64,000 nucleotides of DNA from Phytopseudomonas dryadis (GCF_004327355.1 NZ_QJUM01000006.1:1-64000); one strand, 5' to 3'; shown: positions 11,238 through 19,982, numbered from the stretch's first letter. Notes: generated by a model not told the origin, from the letters alone. Made by a program: numbers and translations.

Positions 11238-12023
11238 ATGTCTCTCGAGTTTCACCAGGTCGATGCCTTCAGCGACCGGCCTTTCGCCGGTAATCCGGCC
11301 ATGGTCTATCGCCTGCGGCAATGGCTCGACGATGCGCTGATGCAGCGGATCGCCGCCGAGCACAACCTGGCCGAAACCGCGTTCGTGGTGAAGGAGGGCG
11401 ATGCCTGGCGCATACGCTGGTTCACGCCCAGGGCCGAGGTGCCGCTGTGCGGACACGCGACCCTGGCCAGCGCCCATGTGTTGTTCACCTGTTATGACGA
11501 GCCGGGCGAGCGTATCGATTTCCTCTATGGCGGCGGAGCCTTGGCGGTGACCCGTGAACAGGACCGGCTGGTACTGGACTTTCCCGTGCAGCGCCCGCAG
11601 CCCATCGACACGCCGGCCGAGCTGGCGCAGATCCTCGGGCAGACGCCGGTGGCCGTGCTCGATGCGCCGCAGTTGCTGGTGCTGCTGGAGTCCGAGGCGG
11701 CGGTGCGTGACTGCGCGCCGGATCTCAAGGCGCTGGCCCGCCTGCCGTGGAACGCGGTAGTCGTCACCGCGGCGAGCCAGCAGTTCGATTTCGTCTCGCG
11801 CAACTTCGCGCCGGCCATCGGCATCGACGAAGACCCGGTGACCGGTTCGGCCCATTGCATTCTCATTCCCTATTGGGCGCAGAGGCTCGGCCGCAGCGAA
11901 CTCCAGGCCTACCAGGGCGGTGCGCGTGGCGGGCGCCTGTGGTGCCGCCTGGAGGGGGAGCGGGTGAAGATCGCCGGTCATGCCCATTTGCTGAGCAGTG
12001 GCAGGTTGCACCTGGACGCCTGA
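11238..12023 (+). CDS. PhzF-family epimerase/isomerase
   Basis: This is a 261-residue enzyme with the two-lobed diaminopimelate-epimerase-like fold of the PhzF family. Motifs seen are FAGNPAMV near the N-terminus; NLAETAFV with the catalytic Glu near residue 46; RWFTPRAEVPLCGHATLASAHV; and DEDPVTGSAHC near the end, which binds substrate in PhzF. ATG 11238 follows AGGAG by 9 bases and is preferred to the TTG at 11229. There are no phenazine genes nearby, so this is one of the many PhzF-like proteins of unknown substrate. It is monocistronic. Confidence 0.88.
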   Translation: MSLEFHQVDAFSDRPFAGNPAMVYRLRQWLDDALMQRIAAEHNLAETAFVVKEGDAWRIRWFTPRAEVPLCGHATLASAHVLFTCYDEPGERIDFLYGGGALAVTREQDRLVLDFPVQRPQPIDTPAELAQILGQTPVAVLDAPQLLVLLESEAAVRDCAPDLKALARLPWNAVVVTAASQQFDFVSRNFAPAIGIDEDPVTGSAHCILIPYWAQRLGRSELQAYQGGARGGRLWCRLEGERVKIAGHAHLLSSGRLHLDA

Positions 12024-12046
12024 GAACAACGACGACGTATCGCGAA

Positions 12047-12140
12047 TGTAGGCGCGCCGACCCCGGCGCGATGCGAGAGTGGCCATACCGCAGAAATCGT
12101 GGTACGGCCACGATTCGCCGCGAGGTCGCGGCTCCTACAG
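12047..12140. repeat. REP-like palindromic repeat
   Basis: This segment, between the PhzF-like gene and the 3' end of the ABC gene, has arms GTAGGCGCGCCGACCCCGGCGCGATGCG and GGCCACGATTCGCCGCGAGGTCGCGGCTCCTAC. The same modules in reverse order form the interior of the miniature element at 36991-37235. It is therefore either an old relic of that element or a shared REP family. Confidence 0.6.
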
Positions 12141-12194
12141 TATGTCCCGTCCAGCTACGGGCCATGCAACCAGACGTTGACCGGCTGACGCGAT

Positions 12195-13298
12195 CTAGCG
12201 GGTGCCGCTGTAACGGCGCACGCCGCTGAGCGTCGCCTGGGCCGCGACGCTGCCGGGGGCGGCGAAGGCCACCAGGTGATCGGCCGCGACGCGAATGCCC
12301 ACCTGCTCGCCGGGCTGATGGTCGGCATGGCTGGGGAACAGGGCTTCGAGCTGGCTGCCGGTGGGCAGTTGCAGGCGATACAGGGTGGCCGCGCCGAGGA
12401 AGGTCTTGCCGACGATCAGCGCCTGGCGCGGGCTGTCCGGGTCGTGGACGATATCGTCCGGGCGTAGCAGCACGTCCACGGCGCTGCCGGTCGGCCAGGT
12501 GTAGGCACGGTTGCCGCGGATCGGCCCCAGTTCGGTCTGTACCTCATCGGCGGCCGACAACTGCCCGCGGATGAAGTAGCCCTGGCCGATGAAGCTGGCG
12601 ACGAAGGGCGTCTGCGGTTCGTGGTAGAGGTTGAATGGCGTATCCCACTGTTCCAGGTGGCCGGCCTTGAACACGCCGACATGATCGCTCACGGCGAAGG
12701 CTTCTTCCTGGTCATGGGTCACCAGGATGGCACTGGTGCCACGGCTCTTGAGGATGTCGCGCACCTCGTGACTGAGGCGCCGGCGCAGCTCGCCATCGAG
12801 GTTGGAAAACGGTTCGTCGAGCAGCAGCAGGCGGGGCTCGGTGGCCAGTGCGCGGGCCAGCGCCACCCGCTGTTGCTGGCCGCCGGACAGTTCGTGCGGG
12901 TAGCGTTGGCCCAGTTGATCGAGCTTGACCAGTTCCAGCAGTTCGTCGGTGACGCGTGCGCAGTCGGCCTGCTTGCGGATACCGAAGGCGACGTTCTGCG
13001 CCACGCTCAGGTGCGGAAACAGGGCGTAGTCCTGAAACACCATGCCGATGCGCCGCTTCTCCGGCGCCAGGGTGAAGCCGGGGCTGGAAATCACCTCGCC
13101 GGCGAGACGGATTTCCCCTTCCAGCACCGGTTCGAACCCGGCGATGGCGCGCAGCGTGGTGGTCTTGCCGCAGCCGGAGGGGCCGAGCAGGCAGCCGATG
13201 TCGCCGGCGTTGAGGTGCAGGTCGAGGTGCTGCACGACCCGCTGTTCGCCGTAGCCGCAGCCCAGGTCGCGCAGACTCAACAGCAGTGGCTGGCTCAT
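12195..13298 (-). CDS. ABC transporter ATP-binding protein (Fbp/Pot type)
   Basis: This is a 367-residue ATPase of the iron(III)/spermidine-type importer class. The Walker A is GPSGCGKTT near residue 40, the signature is [16 protein letters not shown], and the Walker B is [13 protein letters not shown], with the H-loop in [15 protein letters not shown]-terminal OB-like regulatory domain follows ([13 protein letters not shown]). Its ATG overlaps the argF stop as ATGA (13295-13298), indicating translational coupling. A much longer open frame continues upstream through argF but is only a shadow. No permease or binding protein gene adjoins it, so the substrate is unassigned. The pairing with argF looks conserved among pseudomonads from memory. 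Confidence 0.9.
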   Translation of the reverse strand: MSQPLLLSLRDLGCGYGEQRVVQHLDLHLNAGDIGCLLGPSGCGKTTTLRAIAGFEPVLEGEIRLAGEVISSPGFTLAPEKRRIGMVFQDYALFPHLSVAQNVAFGIRKQADCARVTDELLELVKLDQLGQRYPHELSGGQQQRVALARALATEPRLLLLDEPFSNLDGELRRRLSHEVRDILKSRGTSAILVTHDQEEAFAVSDHVGVFKAGHLEQWDTPFNLYHEPQTPFVASFIGQGYFIRGQLSAADEVQTELGPIRGNRAYTWPTGSAVDVLLRPDDIVHDPDSPRQALIVGKTFLGAATLYRLQLPTGSQLEALFPSHADHQPGEQVGIRVAADHLVAFAAPGSVAAQATLSGVRRYSGTR

Positions 13299-14215
13299 GC
13301 GTGGTGGTAGGCCGGTTCGACGAGGAATTCGAGCAGGGCCTTCTGCACGTGCAGGCGGTTTTCCGCCTGATCCCAGGCCGCCGAGCGCGGATCGTCGAGC
13401 AGGTCGACGCTGATTTCCTCGCCACGGTGGGCGGGCAGGCAGTGCAGGAACAGCACGTTGTCGTCGGCCGCGTCGAGCAAGGCGCGGTTGACCTGGTAAG
13501 GGGTGAACAGCTCGAGACGTTCGGCGATCTCTTCTTCCTGGCCCATGGAGGCCCAGACATCGGTGCTCACCAGGTGCGCGCCGATCACCGCCTCGCGCGG
13601 GTCGCGGAAGATCTTCACCCGCTCGCCGGCTTCGCCGACCAGGCCGGCATCGGGCTCGTAGCCCGGCGGGCAGGCGACATGCAGCTGGAAGTCGAATTGC
13701 TGCGCCGCTTCTATATAGGAGTTGCACATGTTGTTGCCGTCGCCGATCCAGGCCACGGTCTTGCCGACGATGCTGCCGCGGTGCTCGTGGTAGGTCTGCA
13801 TGTCGGCCAGCAGCTGGCAGGGGTGCAGGTCGTCCGACAGACCGTTGATCACCGGTACGCGGGAGTTGGCGGCGAACTCGGTCAGGGTGCTGTGGGCGAA
13901 GGTGCGGATCATCACCGCGTCGAGCATGCGCGACATGACGATGGCCGCATCGCCGATCGGCTCGCCACGGCCGAGCTGGGTATCGCGCGGCGACAGGAAG
14001 ATGGCCTGGCCGCCGAGCTGGATCATGCCGGCCTCGAAGGACAGTCGGGTGCGGGTGGAGGCTTTCTCGAAGATCATCCCCAGCACGCGGTTCTTCAGGG
14101 GCTCGAACAGGACGCCACGGTTGCGCAAGTCCTTCAGCTCCATGCCGCGTCGGATCAGGCCCACCAGCTCTTCCGGTGTGCAGTCCTTCAGCGAGAGAAA
14201 GTGTCTTGCGCTCAT
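13295..14215 (-). CDS. argF: Ornithine carbamoyltransferase, anabolic
   Basis: This enzyme makes citrulline from ornithine and carbamoyl phosphate in arginine biosynthesis. It has 306 residues. The carbamoyl-phosphate-binding STRTR is at 53-57, HPCQ at 131-134, and the ornithine-loop HCLPAHRG at 258-265, all intact. The length fits the anabolic ArgF and not the longer catabolic ArcB. It is the first gene of a two-gene unit with the ABC ATPase, overlapping it by four bases. Regulation by ArgR is likely from the family, and a GTCGCACTG-like element lies upstream, but I cannot call an ARG box firmly. Confidence 0.96.
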   Translation of the reverse strand: MSARHFLSLKDCTPEELVGLIRRGMELKDLRNRGVLFEPLKNRVLGMIFEKASTRTRLSFEAGMIQLGGQAIFLSPRDTQLGRGEPIGDAAIVMSRMLDAVMIRTFAHSTLTEFAANSRVPVINGLSDDLHPCQLLADMQTYHEHRGSIVGKTVAWIGDGNNMCNSYIEAAQQFDFQLHVACPPGYEPDAGLVGEAGERVKIFRDPREAVIGAHLVSTDVWASMGQEEEIAERLELFTPYQVNRALLDAADDNVLFLHCLPAHRGEEISVDLLDDPRSAAWDQAENRLHVQKALLEFLVEPAYHHA

Positions 14216-14320
14216 CGTTAACTACCTTTTGACAAACAGGGCGCAGGCTCTTTTTCACGGGAAAACGGGAGAGCCTGCGGCTGGGGGCCGCACAGTGCGA
14301 CGAAACGGGGAAGGCGCGAT

Positions 14321-14348
14321 CTTATAAGCAAATGACGATCAGGCGCAA
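14321..14348 (-). promoter_or_regulatory. Candidate sigma-70 promoter for argF
   Basis: Read on the minus strand, TTGCGC (14343-14348) and TATAAG (14321-14326) are separated by 16 bases, about 105 bp before argF. This is the best -35/-10 pair in the argF upstream region. It is judged by eye. Confidence 0.4.
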
Positions 14349-14492
14349 ATCGTCCCGATAACGCCGGACTGGCACGTTGCCGGCGGCCTGATGCGCGCGC
14401 CTGATGGCCCCCGATTCACGCGACGAACGCTGCTGGTGCCGTGTCACCCACGGGGCCATAGTGGATCGATCGACAAGAAGACGAGGCTGGCC

Positions 14493-16601
14493 ATGACCAA
14501 GACCCTCCATCACCGTGCCTGTCACCTGTGCGAAGCCATCTGCGGCCTCAGCCTGGAGGTCGAAAGCGGCGATGACACGCCGCCGCGTATCCTGTCGATC
14601 AAGGGCGACGCCGAGGATGCCTTCAGCCGCGGCCATATCTGTCCCAAGGCGGTTGCCCTGCAGGATATCCAGAACGATCCGGATCGGTTGCGCCAGCCGG
14701 TGCGCCGCGTCGATGGTCACTGGCAGGTCATTGGCTGGGACGAGGCCTTCGCTCTGGCCGCCGAGCGCCTGGGCGAGATCCAGGCGCGGCACGGGCAGAA
14801 CGCCGTGGCGGTGTACCAGGGTAATCCCAGTGTGCACAACTACGGGCTGATGACCCACAGCAACTATTTTCTCGGCCTGCTGAAAACCCGCAACCGCTAT
14901 TCGGCGACCTCGGTGGATCAGTTGCCCCATCACTTGGTCAGCCACCTGATGTACGGCCATGGTCTGCTGATTCCCGTCCCCGATATCGATCACACCGGCT
15001 TCATGCTGATCCTGGGCGGCAACCCCCTGGCCTCCAATGGCAGCATCATGACCGTACCGGATGTGGAAAAGCGCCTGCGTGCGATCCAGGCGCGCGGCGG
15101 CAAGCTGGTGGTGGTCGATCCGCGGCGCAGCGAAACCGCGGCCATGGCCGATCAGCACCTGTTCATCCGCCCCGGCCAGGACGCCGCGCTGCTGCTGGGC
15201 CTGCTCAATACCCTGTTCGAAGAGAACCTCACGCGTACCAGCCATCTGCCGGTCGCCGGGCTCGACGAGCTGCACCAGGCGATCGGGCCATTCGGCGCCG
15301 AGGCGATGGCCGCGCGCTGTGGCGTGCCGGCCGCGTCGATCCGCCAGCTGGCGCGTGACTTCGCCGCGGCAAAGCAGGCGGTGTGCTACGGGCGCATGGG
15401 CGTTTCCACCCAGGCCTTCGGCACCTTGTGCCAGTGGCTGGTGCAGGTGATCAACCTGGTCAGCGGCAACCTCGACCGCGAGGGTGGCGTGTTGTGCACC
15501 GAGCCGGCGGTGGATCTGGTCGCGGCGACCTCGGGCGGGCACTTCAATCGCTGGCAGAGCCGGGTTTCCGGGTTGCCCGAATATGGCGGCGAGTTGCCGG
15601 TCAGCGCCCTGGCCGAAGAGATGCTCAACGAGGGGCCGGGACAGGTGCGGGCGCTGATCAGCGTGGCGGGCAACCCGGTACTGTCCACGCCCAACGGGCG
15701 CCAGCTGGAGCAGGCCCTGGCGGGACTGGATTTCATGCTCAGCGTGGATTTCTACATCAATGAGACCACCCGGCATGCCGACCTGATCCTGCCGCCGACC
15801 GCGCCGCTGGAGCACGACCACTACGACACCACCTTCAACCTGTTCGCCGTGCGTAACGTCACCCGTTTCAACGAAGCGGTACTGCCCAGGCCCGAGGGCG
15901 CGCTGCACGACTGGGAGATTTTCATCGGCCTGGCCAGGGCCTTCGCCGCGCATACCGGCGTGCCGCTGAAAGCCACCCAGGCGCCGCAACAGATGATCGA
16001 CATGGGGCTGCGCCTGGGGGCCTACGGTGATGGTTCGCCCCACAAGCTGTCACTGGCGACGCTGCGCGAGCACCCCCACGGGCTCGATCTCGGCGCGCTC
16101 AAGGCCAACCTGCGGCCACGCCTGAAAACCGCCGATGGCCGGGTGCAGGCCGCGCCGGCGCTGCTGCTGGCCGACCTGCGGCGTTTCGCCGAGCAGGCTG
16201 CCGCCGACCCCGGGCAGTTGTTGCTGATCGGTCGCCGCCATGTGCGCAGCAACAACTCCTGGATGCACAACTACCACCGCCTGGTCAAAGGCAAGCCGCG
16301 CCATCAGTTGTTGATGAATCCCGCCGATCTGCTGCGACGGGGCCTGAGCGACGGCCAGCGGGTGCGGGTCAGCTCGCGGGTGGGGATGATCGAGGTCGAG
16401 GTGCTGGGCAGCGACGACATGATGCCCGGCGTGGTCAGCCTGCCTCATGGCTGGGGCCATGCCCGGCCTGGGGTGCAGATGAGCATCGCCAGCGGCCAGC
16501 CCGGCGCCAGCGCCAACGACCTTACCGATGAACGCCATCTGGATCGGCTGTCCGGCAATGCCGCGCTCAATGGCGTGCCGGTCGAGGTGGTGGCGGCCTG
16601 A
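14493..16601 (+). CDS. Molybdopterin oxidoreductase (formate dehydrogenase/nitrate reductase-like)
   Basis: This is a 702-residue cytoplasmic member of the bis-MGD molybdoenzyme superfamily. The N-terminus has the 4Fe-4S cluster ligands C10-x2-C13-x3-C17 (RACHLCEAICGL) and C50 (GHICPKA). Next come the molybdopterin-binding domain (AVAVYQGNPSVHNYGLMTHSNYF, ILGGNPLASNGSIM, LVVVDPRRSETAAMADQHL) and a C-terminal dinucleotide-binding domain (LLIGRRHVRSNNSWMHN, GVVSLPHGWGHARPG). There is no Tat signal, so it is cytoplasmic. ATG 14493 is chosen because GAGG precedes it and the cluster motif starts just after. No electron-transfer subunit adjoins it. The exact substrate is not predictable. Confidence 0.87.
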   Translation: MTKTLHHRACHLCEAICGLSLEVESGDDTPPRILSIKGDAEDAFSRGHICPKAVALQDIQNDPDRLRQPVRRVDGHWQVIGWDEAFALAAERLGEIQARHGQNAVAVYQGNPSVHNYGLMTHSNYFLGLLKTRNRYSATSVDQLPHHLVSHLMYGHGLLIPVPDIDHTGFMLILGGNPLASNGSIMTVPDVEKRLRAIQARGGKLVVVDPRRSETAAMADQHLFIRPGQDAALLLGLLNTLFEENLTRTSHLPVAGLDELHQAIGPFGAEAMAARCGVPAASIRQLARDFAAAKQAVCYGRMGVSTQAFGTLCQWLVQVINLVSGNLDREGGVLCTEPAVDLVAATSGGHFNRWQSRVSGLPEYGGELPVSALAEEMLNEGPGQVRALISVAGNPVLSTPNGRQLEQALAGLDFMLSVDFYINETTRHADLILPPTAPLEHDHYDTTFNLFAVRNVTRFNEAVLPRPEGALHDWEIFIGLARAFAAHTGVPLKATQAPQQMIDMGLRLGAYGDGSPHKLSLATLREHPHGLDLGALKANLRPRLKTADGRVQAAPALLLADLRRFAEQAAADPGQLLLIGRRHVRSNNSWMHNYHRLVKGKPRHQLLMNPADLLRRGLSDGQRVRVSSRVGMIEVEVLGSDDMMPGVVSLPHGWGHARPGVQMSIASGQPGASANDLTDERHLDRLSGNAALNGVPVEVVAA

Positions 16602-16729
16602 GGGGAGGTGGCCAGAGCCGTCGGGGGCCGCTGATCGGTCGCTAAGGCCGAGCATTGCGCTCGGCTTTTCGTTACAATGTCGCCACCGTGTCGACCCGTG
16701 AGTCGGATAGTCAAGTTCTGAGGTGCCCC

Positions 16730-17056
16730 ATGGATATCATCGAAACCATCAAAGAGCAGATCGCCAACAACACCGTTCTGCTGTACATGAAAGGCTCGCC
16801 GAATGCCCCGCAGTGCGGCTTTTCCTCCCGCGCCGCGCAGGTGGTGATGGGCTGCGGCGAGAAATTCGCCTACGTCGACATCCTGCAGAATCCGGAAATC
16901 CGCGCCAACCTGCCCAAGTACGCCAACTGGCCGACCTTCCCGCAACTGTGGGTCGGTGGCGAACTGGTCGGTGGCAGCGACATCCTGGCGGAAATGTTCG
17001 AAAAGGGTGAGCTGCAGACCCTGATCAAGAACGCCGTGCAGAAAGCCGACGCCTGA
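16730..17056 (+). CDS. grxD: Monothiol glutaredoxin Grx4
   Basis: This is a 108-residue CGFS-type monothiol glutaredoxin that carries and delivers 2Fe-2S clusters, usually with BolA-type partners and glutathione. The CGFS motif is at residues 29-32, preceded by MKGSPNAPQ; WPTFPQLWVGGELVGGSDI supplies the cis-Pro and glutathione-binding loop. ATG 16730 follows a GAGG site and yields the standard length. The frame is open back to 16655 without family similarity. A rho-independent terminator follows directly. Confidence 0.95.
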   Translation: MDIIETIKEQIANNTVLLYMKGSPNAPQCGFSSRAAQVVMGCGEKFAYVDILQNPEIRANLPKYANWPTFPQLWVGGELVGGSDILAEMFEKGELQTLIKNAVQKADA

Positions 17057-17073
17057 TCGCCCGATGATCCCGG

Positions 17074-17106
17074 AATCCGCAGCCAGCGATGGTTGCGGAT
17101 TTTTTT
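17074..17106 (+). terminator. Rho-independent terminator of grxD
   Basis: The stem AATCCGCA (17074-17081) pairs with TTGCGGATT (17093-17101) and is followed by a run of T. It lies 18 bp after the grxD stop. Confidence 0.85.
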
Positions 17107-17144
17107 CGCCTGCCAATAGGTGACGTTGGCCGTTGATGGTTCCT

Positions 17145-17325
17145 GGGTATCGCTGTGCTCAACCCAGGCTACGGGGCGATTCGGTAGCCCGGGTCGAGCG
17201 CAGCGATACCCGGGGAATACCGGTCTATCCCGCCTGCACATCCAGCACCCGGATGCAGCCCGTAGGATGGGTGAAACCCATCAATTGCCGATGGGTTTCA
17301 CCTACGCGGCCCGACCCATCCTACG
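17145..17325. repeat. Two adjacent palindromic repeats between grxD and trmO
   Basis: This 349-bp gap contains no gene. A 67-bp inverted pair (GGGTATCGCTGTGCTCAACC at 17145 against its near complement ending at 17211) is followed by a nested palindrome at 17261-17325, with outer arms CGTAGGATGGGT/ACCCATCCTACG. A 21-bp copy of the 3' end of trmO lies between them at 17238-17258, identical to 17419-17439 inside trmO. Confidence 0.7.
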
Positions 17326-17405
17326 ACCGGCGGCCGCTTTCGCCTTGCAGCTGCCCGCTCGTGTCTATGCAGAAATGGCTGAGATCAAAGCGCCAACCTA
17401 TCAGC

Positions 17406-18098
17406 CTATGGCGGTGTTACATCCAGCACCCGGATGCAGTCGGGCCGCGGGTAGTGCCAGTGCACGTCCACGTCCCACAGGCGTACGCCGTAGCGACGTT
17501 CGGGGGGAGGCTGCTGGTAGGCCGGACGTGGATCCTGGGCCAGGCACTGTTCGATCAGTTCGGCCAGGGGTTCGCCCAGGCGCAGGCTATGCTCGCGGGC
17601 CTGGATCAGCGCCGCGTCCTGCCACTGCACCTCGATCAAGCTCGGCGCCTCCGCGGCGATGGGGTTGCGGGCGTCCGTCAGGCTGTCGGCATAAGGCACA
17701 TAGGGCTTGATATCCAGTACCGGGGTGCCGTCGAGCAGGTCGATGCCGGATAGCCACAGGCGTCCAGCCTCGACCCGATCCAGCCTGACCACCGACTGGC
17801 CGATGCCGTTGGGGCGGTGCGTGGCGCGCGTGGCGAACACGCCGATGGCGCGATTGCCGCCCAGCCGCGGCGGGCGAACCTTGAGGCGCGGTGTGTCTTC
17901 CAGCGCCTGGTGGAAGAGAAACAGCAGCCAGACATGGCTGACCTGCTCCAGCCCCTGCACCGCCTGGCCCTGGTCGAACGGCGGGCAGAGCTCCAGCACA
18001 CCGCGGGCCGCGGGCGCCAGTCGCGGCTGGCGCGGAATGGCGAACTTCTCCTTGAAGCAGGAACGCAGGAAGCCGACAGGCGATACCGAGTAGGCCAT
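17406..18098 (-). CDS. trmO: tRNA t6A37 N6-methyltransferase TrmO (TsaA/YaeB family)
   Basis: TrmO is a SAM-dependent enzyme that methylates threonylcarbamoyladenosine 37 of tRNA-Thr to m6t6A. The 230-residue product shows the family hallmarks YSVSPVGFLRSCFKEKFAIPRQP, PPFDQGQAVQGLEQVSHVWLLFLFH, FATRATHRPNGIGQSVVRLD and LSGIDLLDGTPVLDIKPYVPYAD. ATG 18098 is chosen because the homologous N-terminus starts there; a GTG at 18116 would overlap yehS by 8 bases. It follows yehS closely and is probably cotranscribed. The last codons are partly duplicated downstream. Confidence 0.92.
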   Translation of the reverse strand: MAYSVSPVGFLRSCFKEKFAIPRQPRLAPAARGVLELCPPFDQGQAVQGLEQVSHVWLLFLFHQALEDTPRLKVRPPRLGGNRAIGVFATRATHRPNGIGQSVVRLDRVEAGRLWLSGIDLLDGTPVLDIKPYVPYADSLTDARNPIAAEAPSLIEVQWQDAALIQAREHSLRLGEPLAELIEQCLAQDPRPAYQQPPPERRYGVRLWDVDVHWHYPRPDCIRVLDVTPP

Positions 18099-18108
18099 GC
18101 CGTCCTGC

Positions 18109-18570
18109 TCAGCCACGCAGGCGCAGGGTCAGGCCCTTGAGGAAGTTGCGCAGGAACTGGTCGCCGCAGGGGCGGTAGTTGCTGTGCCCGAACTTGCGGA
18201 ACAGGGCGCTCATTTCCGGCTTGGATACCGCGCAGTCGACGCTGCGCATGATGGCGTGCATGTCCTCTTCCTTCAGTTCGAAGGCCACCCGCAGTTTCTT
18301 CAGCACCATGTTGTTGGTGACCGGCAGCTCGAATGGCTGGGCGGGGCGGCTGTCATCCTTGCCGCGCTTGAAATACACCAGCCCGTCGAGGGCGTGGGCC
18401 ATCAGTTCGTCGTCGCAGTCCAGATAACCCTCTTCGTCATCCTTCTTCAGTACCGCGGCGATTTCATCGGTGGCGACAGCCTTGCCGCTCAGGCGGACGA
18501 TTTCGGCCAGTTGCGCGTCGCTGACGTCGAGCATGTAGCGCAGGCTGCGCAGTACATCGTTGTTGAGCAT
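18109..18570 (-). CDS. yehS: DUF1456 protein YehS
   Basis: This is a 153-residue protein made of two copies of the roughly 65-residue DUF1456 unit (MLNNDVLRSLRYMLDVSDAQLAEI and VTNNMVLKKLRVAFELKEEDMHAIM). It matches YehS in architecture and length. The function is unknown; it is cytoplasmic with no catalytic motif. The ribosome site AGGAAC lies before the ATG. It sits between a pseudouridine-synthase-like gene and trmO, both RNA-modification genes, which hints at a translation-linked role, but that is inference. Confidence 0.9.
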   Translation of the reverse strand: MLNNDVLRSLRYMLDVSDAQLAEIVRLSGKAVATDEIAAVLKKDDEEGYLDCDDELMAHALDGLVYFKRGKDDSRPAQPFELPVTNNMVLKKLRVAFELKEEDMHAIMRSVDCAVSKPEMSALFRKFGHSNYRPCGDQFLRNFLKGLTLRLRG

Positions 18571-18621
18571 GGGAGTTCCTGAGGGGGTGAGGCCCGCGCC
18601 CAGTGGCGGGGCCGGAAGAAT

Positions 18622-19332
18622 TTAGAAGCGTTCCTTGGCGCCCAGATAGCGCCATTGGCCGGGCTGTACCTTGGACATGGGCACGCCGCCGATACGGATG
18701 CGCTTCATGCCCAGCACCTTGAGGCCGACGCTGTTGCACATGAACACCAATTGCCCTGGCAGCGGGTTCTTCAGGGCGAAGCGCAGGCGGGTTTCGTTCT
18801 GCCAGCTGACCTTGCAGGGCGCCAGCGGCGTGCCGTCGAAGACCAGGCCATGGTTCAGCCGCTTGAGATCGCGTGCCGACAGTTCGCCGCTGACTTCGAC
18901 CACGTACTCCTGCTCCAGCTTGCCCAGGTCTTCCTTGAGCTTGCGTTCGATACGCCAGTCCTGGGTCAGTACATGCAGGCCATCGGCGCCGGCCTGCAAG
19001 GGCATGCAGGGCGTCAGGCGGGTAAAGTGGCTGTTCAGCGTGCGCAGCCCGGAGCGATCGTCGGGCCAGCGGCTGTCGGGGCCAAGCGCCTCGACCACGC
19101 GCTCCGGAAAGCGACCGCTGGGCACGTGCAGCAACAGGGTGACCGGCTCCTGCGGGCTGGCCACGGCATCGGGATGCAGGATGACCTGCTCGTCCTGCAC
19201 CTTGCGTTGCGGTTCCTCGACCACCTCGCCATCGACCGTGACCCAGCCGCCCTCGATATACAGTTCGGCTTCACGGCGTGAACAGCCAACCAGTTCGATC
19301 AGGCGTTTGGACAGGCGTATGGGGTCGGTCAT
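18622..19332 (-). CDS. RluF-like S4-domain rRNA pseudouridine synthase homologue, degenerate active site
   Basis: The 236-residue protein has an N-terminal S4 RNA-binding domain (PIRLSKRLIELVGCSRREAELYIEGGWVTVDG) and a RsuA/RluB/E/F-type synthase domain (FTRLTPCMPLQAGADGLHVLTQDWRIERKLKEDL, EQEYVVEVSG, MCNSVGLKVLGMKRIRIG). In active members the motif reads R-L-D-x-x-T-x-G-L, with Asp as the nucleophile. Here the aligned stretch is P-L-Q-A-G-A-D-G-L, so Gln stands where Asp is expected. The protein may bind rRNA without isomerising uridine, or use a shifted acid. ATG 19332 is used; an in-frame ATG at 19350 adds six residues. Confidence 0.8.
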   Translation of the reverse strand: MTDPIRLSKRLIELVGCSRREAELYIEGGWVTVDGEVVEEPQRKVQDEQVILHPDAVASPQEPVTLLLHVPSGRFPERVVEALGPDSRWPDDRSGLRTLNSHFTRLTPCMPLQAGADGLHVLTQDWRIERKLKEDLGKLEQEYVVEVSGELSARDLKRLNHGLVFDGTPLAPCKVSWQNETRLRFALKNPLPGQLVFMCNSVGLKVLGMKRIRIGGVPMSKVQPGQWRYLGAKERF

Positions 19333-19638
19333 GGCAGGCATCATCGGCAAAGTGGCGGGTATTGTAACCGCCTCGCCGCTGGCCGTGGGCAGTCACGGCT
19401 AAAAGCCGGGCAGGGCGCCTGATGCCAGTCGGTCAAGCGTTGCCCGCAAGATGGCGGTTTGCCCCGGCCCTGTGGGAGCTGCGACCTCGCAGCGAAGGGT
19501 GGCCGTGATGCGGATTTCGCAGGACGGCCGCTATCGCATCGCGCCGAGGTCGACGCTCCTGCACGGGCGGCGGTTTGCCAGTATGCGTCCCTGCACCTAC
19601 AGAAACCTTATCTGATCATCAATAAGGCGTTAGCGGAC

Positions 19639-19714
19639 GTAGGGTGGATGACGCTCTTTTCATCCACCATTGCGATCGCAGAGCGGTGGACGGGTGAAGC
19701 GTCGTCCACCCTAC
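19639..19714. repeat. GTAGGGTGGA palindromic repeat
   Basis: Inverted arms GTAGGGTGGATGACGC and GCGTCGTCCACCCTAC enclose CATCCACCATTGCGATCGCAGAGCGGTGGACGG. Most of it recurs at about 59457-59510 beyond rmuC. The preceding segment, 19470-19565, also carries a REP-like pair (GGGAGCTGCGACCTCGCAGC ... GCGCCGAGGTCGACGCTCC). No protein gene is seen in 19333-19895. Confidence 0.65.
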
Positions 19715-19732
19715 GAATGGCCGCTTGCGCCT

Positions 19733-19794
19733 TTGAGCGACCACTCAGCACGTTCGGATACGACATTCGATCTGTGATGTGGCACTAAAACTAG
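19733..19794. repeat. Isolated end of an IS630-type miniature element
   Basis: Read on the minus strand, TAGTGCCACATCACAGATCG and the following 35 or so bases match the left end of the miniature element at 27136-27382. Matching includes GTATCCGAACG and the CTCAAAGGCG block. A CTAG lies at 19791-19794, separated from the repeat tip by four A residues. The opposite end is not recognisable, so this is a relic. Confidence 0.55.
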
Positions 19795-19895
19795 TAGGAG
19801 CTGCGACCCCGCAGCGATTGGTGGCTGTGACCAGTTTTACGGGATGGCCACGATCGAATCGCCCCGGGAACGCAGCGCCTGCAAGGTGGAAGCCG

Positions 19896-19982
19896 TCAGA
19901 AAATCAGCGAGAAGATGCCGATCACGACCAGCAGACCGATGATGAAGATGATGCCGATGGTGCTGCCGAGGAATTTCAGCAT
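19896..19982 (-). CDS. 28-residue single-pass membrane miniprotein
   Basis: A short frame begins with ATG at 19980-19982 behind a good AAAGGAG ribosome site, 8 bases upstream. It encodes MLKFLGSTIGIIFIIGLL followed by VVIGIFSLIF and TGA. Residues 8-28 are almost entirely aliphatic, with regularly spaced Gly, typical of a single transmembrane helix. I recall near-identical small proteins in other Pseudomonas genomes. The function is unknown. It lies in an otherwise gene-free, repeat-rich 900-bp gap, so the strong ribosome site is the main support. Confidence 0.62.
   Translation of the reverse strand: MLKFLGSTIGIIFIIGLLVVIGIFSLIF

Noticed and set aside
11229..12023. Phenazine biosynthesis function for the PhzF-like protein
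   Set aside because: No other phz genes are present; PhzF-like proteins are common with unrelated roles.
12195..14258. Single 687-residue protein spanning argF and the ABC ATPase
   Set aside because: Only the part from the ATG at 13298 has ABC motifs; the upstream part is an out-of-frame reading of argF.
14322..16043. 573-codon minus-strand frame antisense to the molybdoenzyme gene
   Set aside because: No motif, repetitive His/Gln/Ala composition, and the plus-strand gene has cluster ligands and cofactor-binding motifs.
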